Of a stretch of DNA of 64,000 nucleotides, positions 49,168 through 60,520 are shown piece by piece (positions within the stretch are counted from its first letter, which is position 1; every line of letters starts with the position of its first letter). Where the stretch lies: NCBI GenBank assembly GCA_035578905.1, contig JAQJVL010002731.1, forward strand, positions 1 through 64,000. The letters are read 5' to 3'. The position numbers and the translations under genes were made by a program. Origin of the DNA: Stictocephala bisonia (Eukaryota; Arthropoda; Insecta; Hemiptera; Membracidae). The notes under the pieces were generated by a model that had not been told where the DNA came from, did no database searches, and saw only the letters and a program-made list of their open reading frames with translations.

Positions 49168-49315
49168 GTACCGGAGTGATTCTCAGTGGTTAAGGTTTCA
49201 GGCTGCGGAGTACATTGTCCAAGGTTCGAATCCCCATCTGAACTAATGGTTGGTTCTTCATTTGTTGAAAAACGTTCATGCAAAGGTCTTGAAAGTGAAG
49301 TGTTTACTAAAAAAT
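49168..49315 (+). mobile_element. tRNA-derived SINE, second copy
   Basis: Aligns over its length with 25543-25700. A-box region gattctcagtggttaagg, B box aggttcgaatcccca (49222-49236), then ggttcttcatttgttgaaa and a short A-rich end. It is more diverged than the first copy. A 83-codon frame across it (49186-49437) is incidental. Confidence 0.82.
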
Positions 49316-50016
49316 TAAACATAAAAGTCCTTATAGTCAAACAAATATCTCGGATGTCATATGAAAATCAACTCGCACAGTCTGGCCGGACCTCTATACG
49401 ACTTAAGCTGAACAAGGAGTTATACTGCACTTATTAACTTTAACGTTCTATTGTAGGGTGTTATTTTGACTATTTTTTCTCTTCATGTATATCATAATCC
49501 CACAAATCAATATGCTACTTCTGCGGTTTACTAATTTTTATCATGTGAAAACATTGTCAAATTTCTGGTCCACTTAACTACCGTCAAATATTGGGAAGAC
49601 ACGTATCGTGCACCTACTATTCCTAGTCTTAGAGCTTGAATTTCCCACAAATGTTGATATAATTTTTTATTTTATGAAATCTTAAAACATTGTCCGATTG
49701 ATTTATTCTTTAAAAAATATGGCAAACATTAATTTTATCGATTTTCCAAACCCAAAATTAGTCAACTTATTTCTCAGAAAAAAAGTTAAACTGGTTTCCC
49801 TTATTTTCCGATTCTTTCATCATTTCATATATTTCCCACTGATAAATATGCTGAGTTATATTTGTCTTATTTGCATGAGTCCAAAAATGTCTTTAAAATA
49901 TCGGGAGTACATTCGTCTACTCTTAATTTATAATTGATATGTTAAATAATTTCTAGTTTATTTAAATTATAGAGAGTAAAGTCAGTTCACTCATTTTCAA
50001 AGTTTACCGCATGTCA

Positions 50017-50020
<4 letters not shown>
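49316..50020. other. AT-rich spacer
   Basis: A 79-codon plus frame (49698-49937) is lysine/phenylalanine-rich, without a motif. Confidence 0.45.

Positions 50021-50059
<39 letters not shown>
50021..50059. repeat. (AT)n microsatellite
   Basis: About 19 uninterrupted AT units, followed 40 bp later by an 18-base A run (50098-50115). Confidence 0.97.
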
Positions 50060-50063
<4 letters not shown>

Positions 50064-50525
50064 ACACTTAAAGTTAATTTTATTTGGTAATACTTGAAAA
50101 AAAAAAAAAAAAAAATAACACTTATGTTAATACTTGTATTTTAAAATTTTCGAGATTATCTTGTATTTTTTAAACACAAGATTAAAAAATGAACTATTTA
50201 AAATACAGTTTAATAAATTCACATTATACATAGTTGAGGTTTACTGTATTCCACCAATACTTATTTTGTTATCAGCTAGCCTGACTCAGCTTCTACAGGA
50301 TCGTCTTGTGTGAAATGTACATTTAGAATGTTTCCGACAGTGCTACAGTTCGCAAGAGATTATTCAACTCCCATATAGATTTTTTCAATCCAGCAAGTTT
50401 TTTTTATTGAAAAGAAAATTAGTTCTGTAAGTAGTGTAACTTTAAACTAGTGTAAAGTAGTGTGAGAGTTGGAAAGGAGAGACATTCTCCAACGAATAAA
50501 AAAGGATTGTGTAAACACTTCTTAC

Positions 50526-50704
50526 GTACATAAGCAATGGGAGTGCCGTGACTTCTTATAGGTAGGCAATTTGGATACTGTAGTAACATTGCATTCACCA
50601 TTCGCAGGCGCTTGTAGTCTGTCAGAGTAACATACAAGGTGTTCCTGACCACACGAGCAGTATCTCCTGTGGTTGAACCGTTTGACATGGACCGATGCAA
50701 TAGA
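50526..50704 (-). CDS. Best candidate protein-coding exon, unidentified product
   Basis: The minus strand has a strong acceptor (tttattatgtttacag ending at 50705), then 179 nt open in one frame, then a good donor (TAC|GTAAGA at 50521-50525; an alternative donor GTACGT lies 4 nt earlier). The frame reads LLHRSMSNGSTTGDTARVVR, continues with TDYKRLRMVNAMLLQYPN and ends in HGTPIAYV: balanced composition, unlike the AT-driven frames around it. GC is raised relative to the flanks. Lengths fit: one leading base, 59 codons, one trailing base. It may join the possible start exon at 51070-51083, whose phase matches. The next exon downstream was not found within the sequence inspected. I could not name the protein. 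Confidence 0.5.
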
Positions 50705-51069
50705 CTGTAAACATAATAAACCTAATAACAGTTTTGAGTTAAAAACAAAGTAATGATGCTAGTATAAAAGCGTTCATCCTTTTGCCATTAATAAAGTAAA
50801 GTACATATTGGAGTAAATTGTATAATGTTCGAGACGATATTAAATGAAGCCTTGAGTATTTTAGTTAAAACATAAAAATACATATTTTACCACGAAAATA
50901 TAAAGACCGTAAGAATGATTTCCGTAGTACAACAATATAATCAAAATATATGCCACATCAGTGTACAGCCAATATAAGTACACAGTTTGTCAAAAGAACA
51001 CTAATTGTTCAAATACACCCACTGTTGGAATTTAGGACAGTCTATCCTCTGTATCTGCTTTGAACTCAC

Positions 51070-51083
51070 CAAGCAGAAAACAT
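51070..51083 (-). CDS. Possible first coding exon of the 50526 gene
   Basis: On the minus strand GTGACCATG is followed by TTTTCTGCTTG and a strong donor GTGAGTTC. The 14 coding bases (MFSA plus two bases) join in phase to the extra T at the start of the 50526-50704 exon, giving MFSACLLHRSMSNG. An alternative is an open frame with no splice here (ITLKGERGDHVFCLVSSKQ) reading through the donor. The start assignment is a guess. Confidence 0.28.
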
Positions 51084-51480
51084 GGTCACCTCTTTCTCCC
51101 TTCAAAGTGATAAGTTCAATGTTTACATTATACCGTTTTTAGTTAAGTTTTAGTATTTTAGTTCGAAGTCTCAGTCAGACGTTATGTAACTACTCCCTCC
51201 TTCGACATGTAAAAACACTACGAAACCTGACTGCAGCTTTCCAGCTATCACCAGCAAAGTTCTTCGTTTGAGTTACATAATGTTAGTGAAAGTGGTGGTG
51301 GGGGGAGTCGCTGTTTGCCATTATCACCCATGGAAGATGTTTGCGAGGTAGGTCATAATTGCCCCTGTCTAAACGTTTCAATTATAAAAAGGGCTTATTA
51401 AATTATTTTCAATTTCAGGGAAAAGTTGTTCATTACTGATTACTAATCGGGTTGTTTTCATTTTTGGTTTGTTAACCAGG
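51084..51480. other. Spacer upstream of the candidate start exon
   Basis: On the minus strand this would be 5' UTR and promoter of the candidate gene if the start model holds. A C/A-rich strip (ccccccaccaccactttcac on the minus strand, near 51283-51303) is present. No core promoter motif is clear. Confidence 0.35.
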
Positions 51481-51481
51481 G

Positions 51482-53078
51482 TGCAGGAGTTAGATGGATG
51501 ATGAACGGTTCAGGAGTTAGATGGATGATGAACGGTTCAGGAGTTAGATGGATGATAAACGGTTCAGGAGTTAGATGGATGATGAACGGTTCAGGAGTTA
51601 GATGGATGACGAGCGGTTCAGGAGTTAGAAGGATGATGAACGGTTCAGGAGTTAGATGGATGATGAACGGTTCAGGAGTTAGATGGATGATGAACGGTTC
51701 AGGAGTTAGATGGACGACGAGCGGTTCAGGAGTTAGATGGATGACGAGCGGTTCAGGAGTTAGATGGATGACGAGCGGTTCAGGAGTTAGATGGATGATG
51801 AACGGTTCAGGAGTTAGATGGATGATGAACGGTTCAGGAGTTAGATGGATGACGAGCGGTTCAGGAGTTAGAAGGATGATGAACGGTTCAGGAGTTAGAT
51901 GGATGATGAACGGTTCAGGAGTTAGATGGATGATGAACGGTTCAGGAGTTAGATGGATGACGAGCGGTTCAGGAGTTAGAAGGATGATGAACGGTTCAGG
52001 AGTTAGATGGATGATGAACGGTTCAGGAGTTAGATGGACGACGAGCGGTTCAGGAGTTAGATGGATGACGAGCGGTTCAGGAGTTAAATGGATGACGAGC
52101 GGTTCAGGAGTTAGATGGATGATGAACGGTTCAGGAGTTAGATGGATGATGAACGGATCAGGAGTTAGATGGATGACGAGCGGTTCAGGAGTTAGATGGA
52201 TGATGAACGGTTCAGGAGTTAGATGGATGATGAACGGTTCAGGAGTTAGATGGATGATGAACGGTTCAGGAGTTAGATGGATGATGAACGGTTCAGGAGT
52301 TAGATGGATGATGAACGGTTCAGGAGTTAGATGGATGATGAACGGTTCAGGAGTTAGATGGATGATGAACGGTTCAGGAGTTAGATGGATGACGAGCGGT
52401 TCAGGAGTTAGAAGGATGATGAACGGTTCAGGAGTTAGATGGATGATGAATGGTTCAGGAGTTAGATGGATGATGAACGGTTCAGGAGTTAGATGGACGA
52501 CGAGCGGTTCAGGAGTTAGATGGATGACGAGCGGTTCAGGAGTTAGATGGATGACGAGCGGTTCAGGAGTTAGATGGATGATGAACGGTTCAGGAGTTAG
52601 ATGGATGATGAACGGATCAGGAGTTAGATGGATGACGAGCGGTTCAGGAGTTAGATGGATGATGAACGGTTCAGGAGTTAGATGGATGATGAACGGTTCA
52701 GGAGTTAGATGGATGATGAACGGTTCAGGAGTTAGATGGATGATGAACGGTTCAGGAGTTAGATGGATGATGAACGGTTCAGGAGTTAGATGGATGATGA
52801 ACGGTTCAGGAGTTAGATGGATGATGAACGGATCAGGTGTTAGATGGATGATGAACGGTTCAGGAGTTAGATGGATGACGAGCGGTTCAGGAGTTAGATG
52901 GATGACGAGCGGTTCAGGAGTTAGATGGATGATGAACGGTTCAGGAGTTAGATGGATGATGAACGGATCAGGAGTTAGATGGATGATGAATGGATCAGGA
53001 GTTAGATGGATGATGAACGGTTCAGGAGTTAGATGGATGATGAACGGTTCAGGAGTTAGATGGATGATGAACGGATCC
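51482..53078. repeat. 27-bp minisatellite, about 59 units
   Basis: The unit is agatggatgatgaacggttc followed by aggagtt. Two main variants alternate: gatgaacgg and gacgagcgg, with rarer ones (tggacgacg, gaaggatg, ggatcagg, gataaacgg). The same six-unit variant block recurs three times (starting at units 9, 21 and 38), which shows segmental duplication within the array. Because 27 is a multiple of three, both strands are open for about 540 codons (9-residue repeats of MMNGSGVRW on plus, EPFIIHLTP on minus). Substitutions hit codon positions without the bias expected of a protein, and no splice or start context is evident, so I treat it as non-coding. Confidence 0.93.
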
Positions 53079-55139
53079 AATTATTCCCTTTTAGTTTCGG
53101 GCTCCTGTAGATTTATTTATGTATTTTAATAATGTATAATTTACTTATTTCAAAAATAATATGTTAATGTACTATAAAATTTTATATTAAATTATTTGAC
53201 ACAAATCATAAACAGGCTGGTTCTGTAATAAAGCTCACTGTTTGACTCCCGCAGTTGTTTTAATTATTTTACAATTATATATCTGAAAGTAATAATCTAC
53301 TCACGTGTGAGACGAGTAGGGGTATATCATCATGTTATAACACTACTCAAAGTCAGTTTTACCTTTTTGCATAACTGAACGTTTGTCTCCAACAATATAT
53401 GGTAGATAAATCTTGGGCCTAAATATGATATTCGTGCCTTGATATAAGACAACCTTACTTATTGATATCCAATAAACAACAATAATTTTTTTATATTTGA
53501 GGATATTCGTATATTCATGGTTATTGAATCTATGAATCCTTCCTGTGAGTATTGTAATAAGCACATAAAAGCACAAATATTACATATCCTTTGTTCTAAT
53601 CCTTAGAGCAGACAGATTCGCACTGGACTAATTTAGTATAGTATTAGAGGAGTAATATATTAAATAATGCAGCACACTAATTTATTTTTGCCACAAAATA
53701 TCAATTTATTACTTTCGTCACGAAGATAAATAAATATTTTGATAAAGCTTAATTGGAAACCAATTGTATTTATTAGTTTTTAGGGCTGATATTTGTTTTT
53801 AATTTTTATATATATTATAAAAATTGGTTAAAAATGTTTCTTTCATTATAATAAAGATAAGTTGTTGTTGTTACCAATTGTAAAATAAAAATTGCTTCTT
53901 TTAGCATCAATTTGTTTACCAAGCATAGGGTGTTGCATCAAAATGTAAAGGGTCAATCCACTGGTCCTGCACAACAGACGACAAATATTTGACTAAAGTA
54001 AATATCATTTTTAAATGTATCTGCCTCATTTAATTAAGATACAGACATTTGTAGGATGTAAATCATTTCAATAATCATTTTTAGTTTCGAATTTACCTCT
54101 TCTGTACCATAATAACTGTAGGAAATCACTTTTGGTCGTTAATCAATAAACAAATATCTTCAATGTATTTTATAAAACTGTTTACAATTTTTATAGCTAA
54201 ATATATTATTTTTAAATTGATTCCTTATTGATTAGTTGTTAATATTATCCCTAGTAACAGATAATTTTTTTTTTGTGTACTTACATTTGTACATTTTCCG
54301 TACATATTAAAAAGGATAATAAACGTAGTTAATCTATTAAAACACTAAATTGTAACTTTGTTAGTAAATATAATTGAGCTGTAAAATATTTTGAAAATGC
54401 TGATAGTTTAAAATGTTAGTTCCTATTCCACCATGTTTCAGGCATTATACCCAGATAACAAATTAATAAGATAAAATAATTATTTTTAATACATATAGCA
54501 ATAAAACATAGTAATTTATATCATATTACCTTATAAACATCTACATTCTATTCTAACATCTAGGCATACATCTTCTATTTTGGCTTAAATAATTAAATTA
54601 TTATCAGCCTATTACGTCTTTTTTTTTTAATAGTATCTGCAACAATATCTTCACAGTTTTTATTTAGTTAATAAAACAAACTTTTCAAAAAACCTTCAAA
54701 AGAAACCTTTAATGTTACGACATCATTTTGGAAAGAAAAGCATGGCTTGGTAAGAGCAATGTCTGTTTGCAGAATAAGGTAAGGGCGGAATATTGCACAC
54801 ACGCAGTCTAGCAAACCACTTGACTGTAACTACAATTGTATTTCCTTAAGTTTACTCTAAATCATATCTATGAAATAGACTTTAACTATTTGCTGTATTT
54901 ATTGCTAGTTAAGTATTATTATATGAGTGTACTAGCTAAATGTATATGCTGCTTAACCTTTAGTCCTATGTTATTTGTTTTCTATGTTCTGTACATGTGT
55001 TTTACAAACATACCAATTACGTTGTTTCCTATTTAAGTAAAACATGTTTAACTATGAACTAAGTTGTGTCATAATAAATATAATCATGACACAACATTAT
55101 TTTTGACATTTTCTAACATTTCGTGAAGTCCATCCAAAC
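53079..55139. other. AT-rich sequence without a recognised gene
   Basis: Short frames at 53343-53576 (minus) and 54836-55036 (plus) have no motif. A short 9-bp inverted pair ttgtgtcat/atgacacaa lies at about 55063-55094. Confidence 0.45.
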
Positions 55140-55230
55140 ACGTATGATTGTGATGACCCATCCAGCCATCTATACCCCACTGCCCACTCATAAACGTAAT
55201 GTGGTATTGACCCACCCATCCCTACATAAC
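55140..55230. repeat. Decayed 36-bp minisatellite, two to three units
   Basis: gatgacccatccagccatct, cactgcccactcataaacgt, aatgtggtattgacccaccc correspond to the 7550 family, with loss of the intact C-triplet pattern. Confidence 0.7.
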
Positions 55231-55859
55231 GTTTTGACTTTGTACAACTCGGGCCTTTTCCAAGTTTTTATTCGTAATTTAGGTTTAGTGCTTTACATAG
55301 TCAAAACGTCGAGCATGGTTTCTTTACAAATTAATGGTTAACATTCAAAAAATCCTTTTTACCCTATCAAATACTCTATAATTATCAAGAAATTTAAAAA
55401 AACTGTTATCTTATTTATATTTGTATAGTATTCATTAATTAATATAAATAAGTTTATTTATGTTTCATTGAAATGTTTTGATATAATTATAGTACAGCAA
55501 TGTTGACTTTTAAATTCCTTTCGTTTCCTCGCTTGTCTTTATTTTTTATAAAACTCAGAAATTAACTCACGTTATTCTAGATTTGTACTGGTTGGGAATA
55601 TTCTTATCAAAATGATCGGGTCTTTTCAAAAACAGTAAACGCATGGAAAATCTCTTAAACAGTAGTATGTATTCAAAGCAGGATACTCCTGTGTCGGGTT
55701 GTTAAGAGCTTTGCTAAGCGATGCCCTAACGCCCTCTGACTTGCTTCAGCAACTAAACGCCTTACATATAGATGCTGAAGCACCGTACATATTTCAATAT
55801 GCCATACATAGACCCATACTGAAATCGTGTCATAATTCCATATCCTCTCCTGCTCCAAT
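55231..55859. other. Spacer between minisatellite relics
   Basis: A GC-richer patch at 55675-55780 is open in a plus frame (55699-55920, LLSDALTPSDLLQQLNALHI) and in a minus frame, but neither has splice or family support. Confidence 0.4.
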
Positions 55860-56305
55860 TTTACCCGCCCACCCGAACACGTACGGTGCAATTGACGTAC
55901 ACGCCCACCCAAAAACGTGAATCATATATGTAAGGTTGAATTGACCCCATTCCACCCATATATGTAAGGTGCAATTGACCCCACTCCACCCATATATGTA
56001 AGGTGCAATTGACCCCACTCCACCTATATATGTAAAGTGGAATTGACCCCACTCCACCCAAATACGTAAGGTGCAATTGACCCCACTCCACCCATATATG
56101 TAAGGTACAATTGACCCATCCCACCACCCATATATGTAAAGTGGAATTGACCCCACTCCAACCATAGATGTAAGGTGCAATGGACCCCACTTTACCCCTA
56201 CATATAAAATGGAACTGACTCCATTTCACCTTAACATGTAAAGCGGAATTGAACCAACTCCACCCACACATGTAGGGTGCAACTGACCCATCCCTCCACC
56301 AATAC
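55860..56305. repeat. 34-bp minisatellite related to the 36-bp family
   Basis: Units read ccacccatatatgtaaggtg then caattgaccccact, with a 34-bp period (for example 55924 and 55958). About 11-12 units with drift toward the right end. The order 'ccacccata, then tgta, then attgaccc' matches the 36-bp family, but the central C-triplet run is reduced, so the G4 motif is lost. Long minus frames are repeat artefacts. Confidence 0.88.
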
Positions 56306-56944
56306 ACATACTAGAACTTAACAGCTCACACTTCCTCTATATTATATAGTATAGTTATATTTTTTCCAAGCAGTTAATGTTTTTTACATTCTATGAATAT
56401 AGTGCATATTTTTTTTTTTTTTTTTTTTAATAACATTCATACGTGAGTTTGAATGTTATAATCTAAAATGACTTTTTAATATAAGAATAAACGGCAACAC
56501 AATACATTCTATGCAGGTACATTGAAAACTAAGTCATATTATTCCTAAAAATAATGTCACTAAACTTTTTTTTAAATAACATTTTTATTTGTCTCTTTTG
56601 AGTCTTAAAGAAAATTAACATTATTTATGCAAATTAATTTATTTATTTTTACAAAATGATCCAGTTCAATTCAACCTAATATAAGATATAAAAAATTTAA
56701 ATAAACCACTGTAATGTTTGACGATCTTAAACTTCTTTAATTACGATTTTACTTAATTTATAATGGAGTTAATTGGTCTCTGCCTATGTTGCTAATGGTT
56801 TAACTGTTATTTTGTAACTTCAATAGTAATTGACCTTACACAATGAACATATCCACTGGTTTCACATTCTTAAAAAGTCATACTTAGCAATAAATGCTTG
56901 ATGTATCAGCTGCTAATTGTTTAATATATCCAATATCACATGAC
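56306..56944. other. AT-rich spacer with a long T run
   Basis: A homopolymer of about 20 T lies at 56409-56428. No gene was recognised. Confidence 0.5.
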
Positions 56945-57180
56945 GTGTATGGGTGGGCGGGTGGGTCAATACCACTGAACGTGTATGGGTGGACGGGTGG
57001 GTAAATACCACTGTCCGTGTATGGGGTAGGTAAATACCACTGAACGTGTATGGGTGGGCGGGAGAGTTATTTAATTAATTTTTATTAGTATAGGATTAGT
57101 ATTTTATTAGTAAAGGATGTAAGATACACTGTACTTGTATGGGTGGACGGGTGGATCAATATCACTGTACGTGTATGGGA
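56945..57180. repeat. 36-bp G4 minisatellite in the opposite orientation, interrupted
   Basis: The plus strand reads gtgtatgggtgggcgggtgg and tcaataccactg for about four units (56945-57066), then about 50 bp of AT-rich sequence, then about two more units (57128-57180). The first unit contains intact gggtgggcgggtggg. Confidence 0.9.
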
Positions 57181-57261
57181 TATTTGTAAAAAAGCTATTA
57201 TTATAATTAGGCTTCAGAATAGATCAATGAAGGAAATAGTTTTATGAAAAAAGTGGTGTTT

Positions 57262-57525
57262 TGTATATTTAATCTCATAATCATCGTTTACATAAAAACA
57301 CTTAAATACTTTTACAATTTTCATTTGAATAATACCTTTGAATAATTCATTTGAATAGTACAATTTTCATTTGAATAATTCATTTGAATGAGATGTATAT
57401 TTAATCTCATAATCATTGTTTGCATAAGAACACTTAAATACTTTTACAATTTTCATTTGAATAATACATTTAATACCTCGTTCACAAAAAAATTCATTCA
57501 CAAAAAAAGTCGTTGGCATCGTAAT
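57262..57525. repeat. 132-bp tandem duplication
   Basis: tgtatatttaatctcataat starts at 57262 and 57394. Both copies continue through cacttaaatacttttacaat and tttcatttgaataat. The first copy ends in extra catttgaat microrepeats. Confidence 0.9.
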
Positions 57526-58429
57526 AAACAGTGTATTTTTCTCTTTTCAGATTCTAACAAATATTTATGACAAATAAAACTTAGCTTTAGTGGAGAAAGT
57601 ATCAATAACGAGTGGCAAGATATACCGTTTTAACCCAGTTTTAAATTCGACTAATTGTTTGGTTCTCTGTTAAGTTATGTTTTTATGTGTGCCATAAACT
57701 CAGTTAATATCATTTTTCACGACTTGGGAGGCTCTTAAAAGATATCTTCCCTACAAATTTTAATTTATAGCTACAATGCCTTTTTGAATAACATCAACGG
57801 CTCATTTAATTTTACGGCCTAGTTACTGTAAATAAAAAATTAAGAGGTTTTCTAAAAGGGTTCAGTAATAACAGTTGTTAGCATTATCTTTTTATTGGAT
57901 AATCCTGTGACAAGTCGTCGTTTCGTCTAAAGCTGCCCCAATTTATAATCTTCTTTTAAATTCGTTGCATTTTATATTTATTTAGTTAGTTTGATAAATG
58001 TACCAATTAATCAAATTGTAGTTTGATTACAATGTATTAAGTTCAAGTTGCTTTTAACAGTATTTCAAATTCGTTATGCTAATGGCTTGTAACAATTTAT
58101 ATACAATTTTCAAATAACTATAGTATTAACAATTAGTATCAATAAATATTACTTTCGTCTTTGATAGTTAAAGCTTTTATCAAATACATAGATAGAGCCT
58201 TATTAAATGTTTTATGTTTGGAAAATTTAAAATGAATTCATTCAAAATGGACACTTATTTTATAGATAAGTTGCTATGAAAAGCTGATCCTTTATTTATT
58301 CTTTTTTATATGTATAGTTGGAATTTATTTTATGCATACATGTCTTGTCGGTTGCTAAATTTAGTAAGATTAATTTAGTAAATTTGTTAGTCAACAACAA
58401 AATACTTGTTGTTAACTAACAAAAATGTT
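57526..58429. other. AT-rich spacer
   Basis: A small imperfect hairpin of ttgttagtcaaca/tgttaactaacaa type precedes the inverted repeat at 58430. No gene was recognised. Confidence 0.5.
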
Positions 58430-58562
58430 AGTCAACAAAATAATACAATTAACACACTTAACTGTGCCGAAAAATGCCTTATTATTAAATAAATAAATAA
58501 ATAGATTAAATTAGACATTTTACGTCAAAGTTAAGTGTGTTAATTGTATTATTTTGTTGACT
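58430..58562. repeat. Perfect 34-bp inverted repeat, 65-bp loop
   Basis: agtcaacaaaataatacaat...aacacacttaact (58430-58463) is exactly complementary to 58529-58562. Structure fits a short MITE or foldback remnant. Confidence 0.95.
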
Positions 58563-60256
58563 AGTATTTTTGTATATATTTTACGTTAATTTTAAACAAA
58601 GTCGATGCATCTTATATGTCTTAGACTCCAAATAAAGTGTTTGTTATAAAGTAAATTGAATAATAATTTTGTTTACTAACAAATCATGTATTAAATACTA
58701 TATACAAATGTTGAATGAATACACACCCTTACAGCATTATACAAACAAATTAATCCCCTATTGTCACATGTTCTTCCTCTTGGCATTTCCCAAGCAATAA
58801 ATTGGCGCACCCTTAGTGATGTTAAAAGCCAAGGTGGTAAACCCTTTGTTCAGGTGTAGGATGGGGGGGTTTTGTAGTGATACGGTAGGGGGTAGGAGGG
58901 GGTGTTGTAGTGGTACGGTGGGGCGTGGGTGGGGGACTGATGAATCCTGAGAGAAGAATGCTCCAATATTATACTGGACTTACTTACACAGTGGGAAATA
59001 TCAAATATTGATTATTATTAAGAGATTGAGGCATTATAGGCTGATGTAATTAATTCAAAGCTGTATGCTTAGTTCTCATTTATATTACTCAGTTCTAATA
59101 ATCTAAAAGATAAATATTTATTTTATAATGCAATTTTTACAGGTAACCTCTTGAGTTAAGTAAAAATTAACGGTTTGCAGTAACTTTCTTGTGTAACTGT
59201 AATTTCAGATATAAAATACAAAGGTAATATCAAGCAAAACTTTTAGTTGATGCTTGTTAAACATAACATTAATGTGTACTTTAACACAAGATTACATTAA
59301 ATTAACATTTACTTACACTATTTATTAATTAAATTTCCCTTATTTCATTAAAAGTTTAAGTGCACTTTTCATCACTAAGCAGTGAGACTTTGGTATGACA
59401 TTAACTTATTCTTCTATATTATTATATTTTAGTGCTGAGAAAGTAAAAAAGTTAATTTTGAGTTAATACATCTATTTTCCATCCTCTTTAAATAATTTTT
59501 CTTTACGTGTAACGTTGTCTTCCTCTCTATTTTTAGATTGAAATCATTTAAAAATGTTTACCAAATTAAATAATTAAGAATAGCAATTAGGGAAAGACAG
59601 TTAAGACACAGTTCCTATGGCCTGCAAAGACGATCCCATTTTTGCCTTTAGACGCGTCTCAAAGCCGTAATTAGATGTCCAAACTTTGGAGTGTCACAGT
59701 GGCTTCATATTCGCATGGTGAATCAAACTTAGGTTGACACCGTTGTAAGCTACCATCTTAGCTCTTAGTTATGCAACTTAAATACTAATAATAAACAATT
59801 AAGTAAATAACTATCGATAAATATTTCTGTTATCCTAAACTAAATATTTTATTGTTCTAAATTTAATATGTTTTAAATTTTTACGTCAATGAATTTGAGT
59901 TGATTGTTAAAATAACGTCTCCTTCCAGTAACAAATACAATTTTAATAGTTAGTATTAATTTTCTCAAATTTATCGGATAACGTTGGTTCCTCTATTCCA
60001 GTGTCATCTCAGTAAGCCACCAGAAATTATTTAAAAATACATTTAACAGAATTGTAAGGGTACCTTAAAACTGAAGATATAACCTGGACCTTTTATGAGG
60101 AGTAACAAAGCGACTAAAGTGTCTTGACGTAAATCAATAATTCAAATAACCGACGGGGCGGGTTGGACCTTTGTGGTTTGATTCATAACCCTTTGTCCAT
60201 CATAATAGTTTAATGGATAACAACAAAATTGTATGCGCTATATTAGTTTTTTAATT
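58563..60256. other. AT-rich sequence with one G-rich patch
   Basis: At about 58860-58937 the plus strand has repeated G runs (gggggggttttg, ggtagggggtaggagggggt, ggtggggcgtgggtggggg), an isolated potential quadruplex-forming tract. No gene was recognised elsewhere. Confidence 0.5.
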
Positions 60257-60520
60257 AGCATAATACGTGTTGGTATATATATACAGTACAAGTAAACGTC
60301 ATACAACACAAATGTATTACAATATAAGCAAAAAAATGCACAAATATATTACAATACAAGTACAAAATGCACGAATATTATGGTTATTGATTTCGGTGAA
60401 CCACGCTCACCATCCTCAGACCAGAGGGATTCACAAAAGAATGAACATTATGTGCATTTTGTGCTTATATTGTAATACATTTGTGTTGTGTGACGTTTAC
60501 TTGTACTGTGCACTATATTG
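60257..60520. mobile_element. Palindromic foldback family F1, copy with left terminus
   Basis: Begins agcataatacgtgttggtat, giving the left end missing from the 32683 copy. It continues acagtacaagtaaacgtcat, tggttattgatttcggtgaa, cagaccagagggattcacaa, then a shorter right half ending gtttacttgtactgt. The 90-codon frame across it is incidental. Confidence 0.85.

Noticed and set aside
50021..50115. Regulatory AT-rich element
   Set aside because: A plain (AT)n microsatellite and A homopolymer explain it.
51458..53129. Two 540-codon open frames on opposite strands as genes
   Set aside because: Both arise from a 27-bp repeat with no stop in one frame per strand; no start context, splice context or codon-position bias supports a protein.
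55675..55800. Protein-coding exon (plus frame LLSDALTPSDLLQQLNALHI)
   Set aside because: Open on both strands because it is GC-richer, with no splice pair and directly adjacent to minisatellite sequence.
55830..56307. Minus-strand frames of 116 and 148 codons
   Set aside because: Generated by the 34-bp minisatellite.
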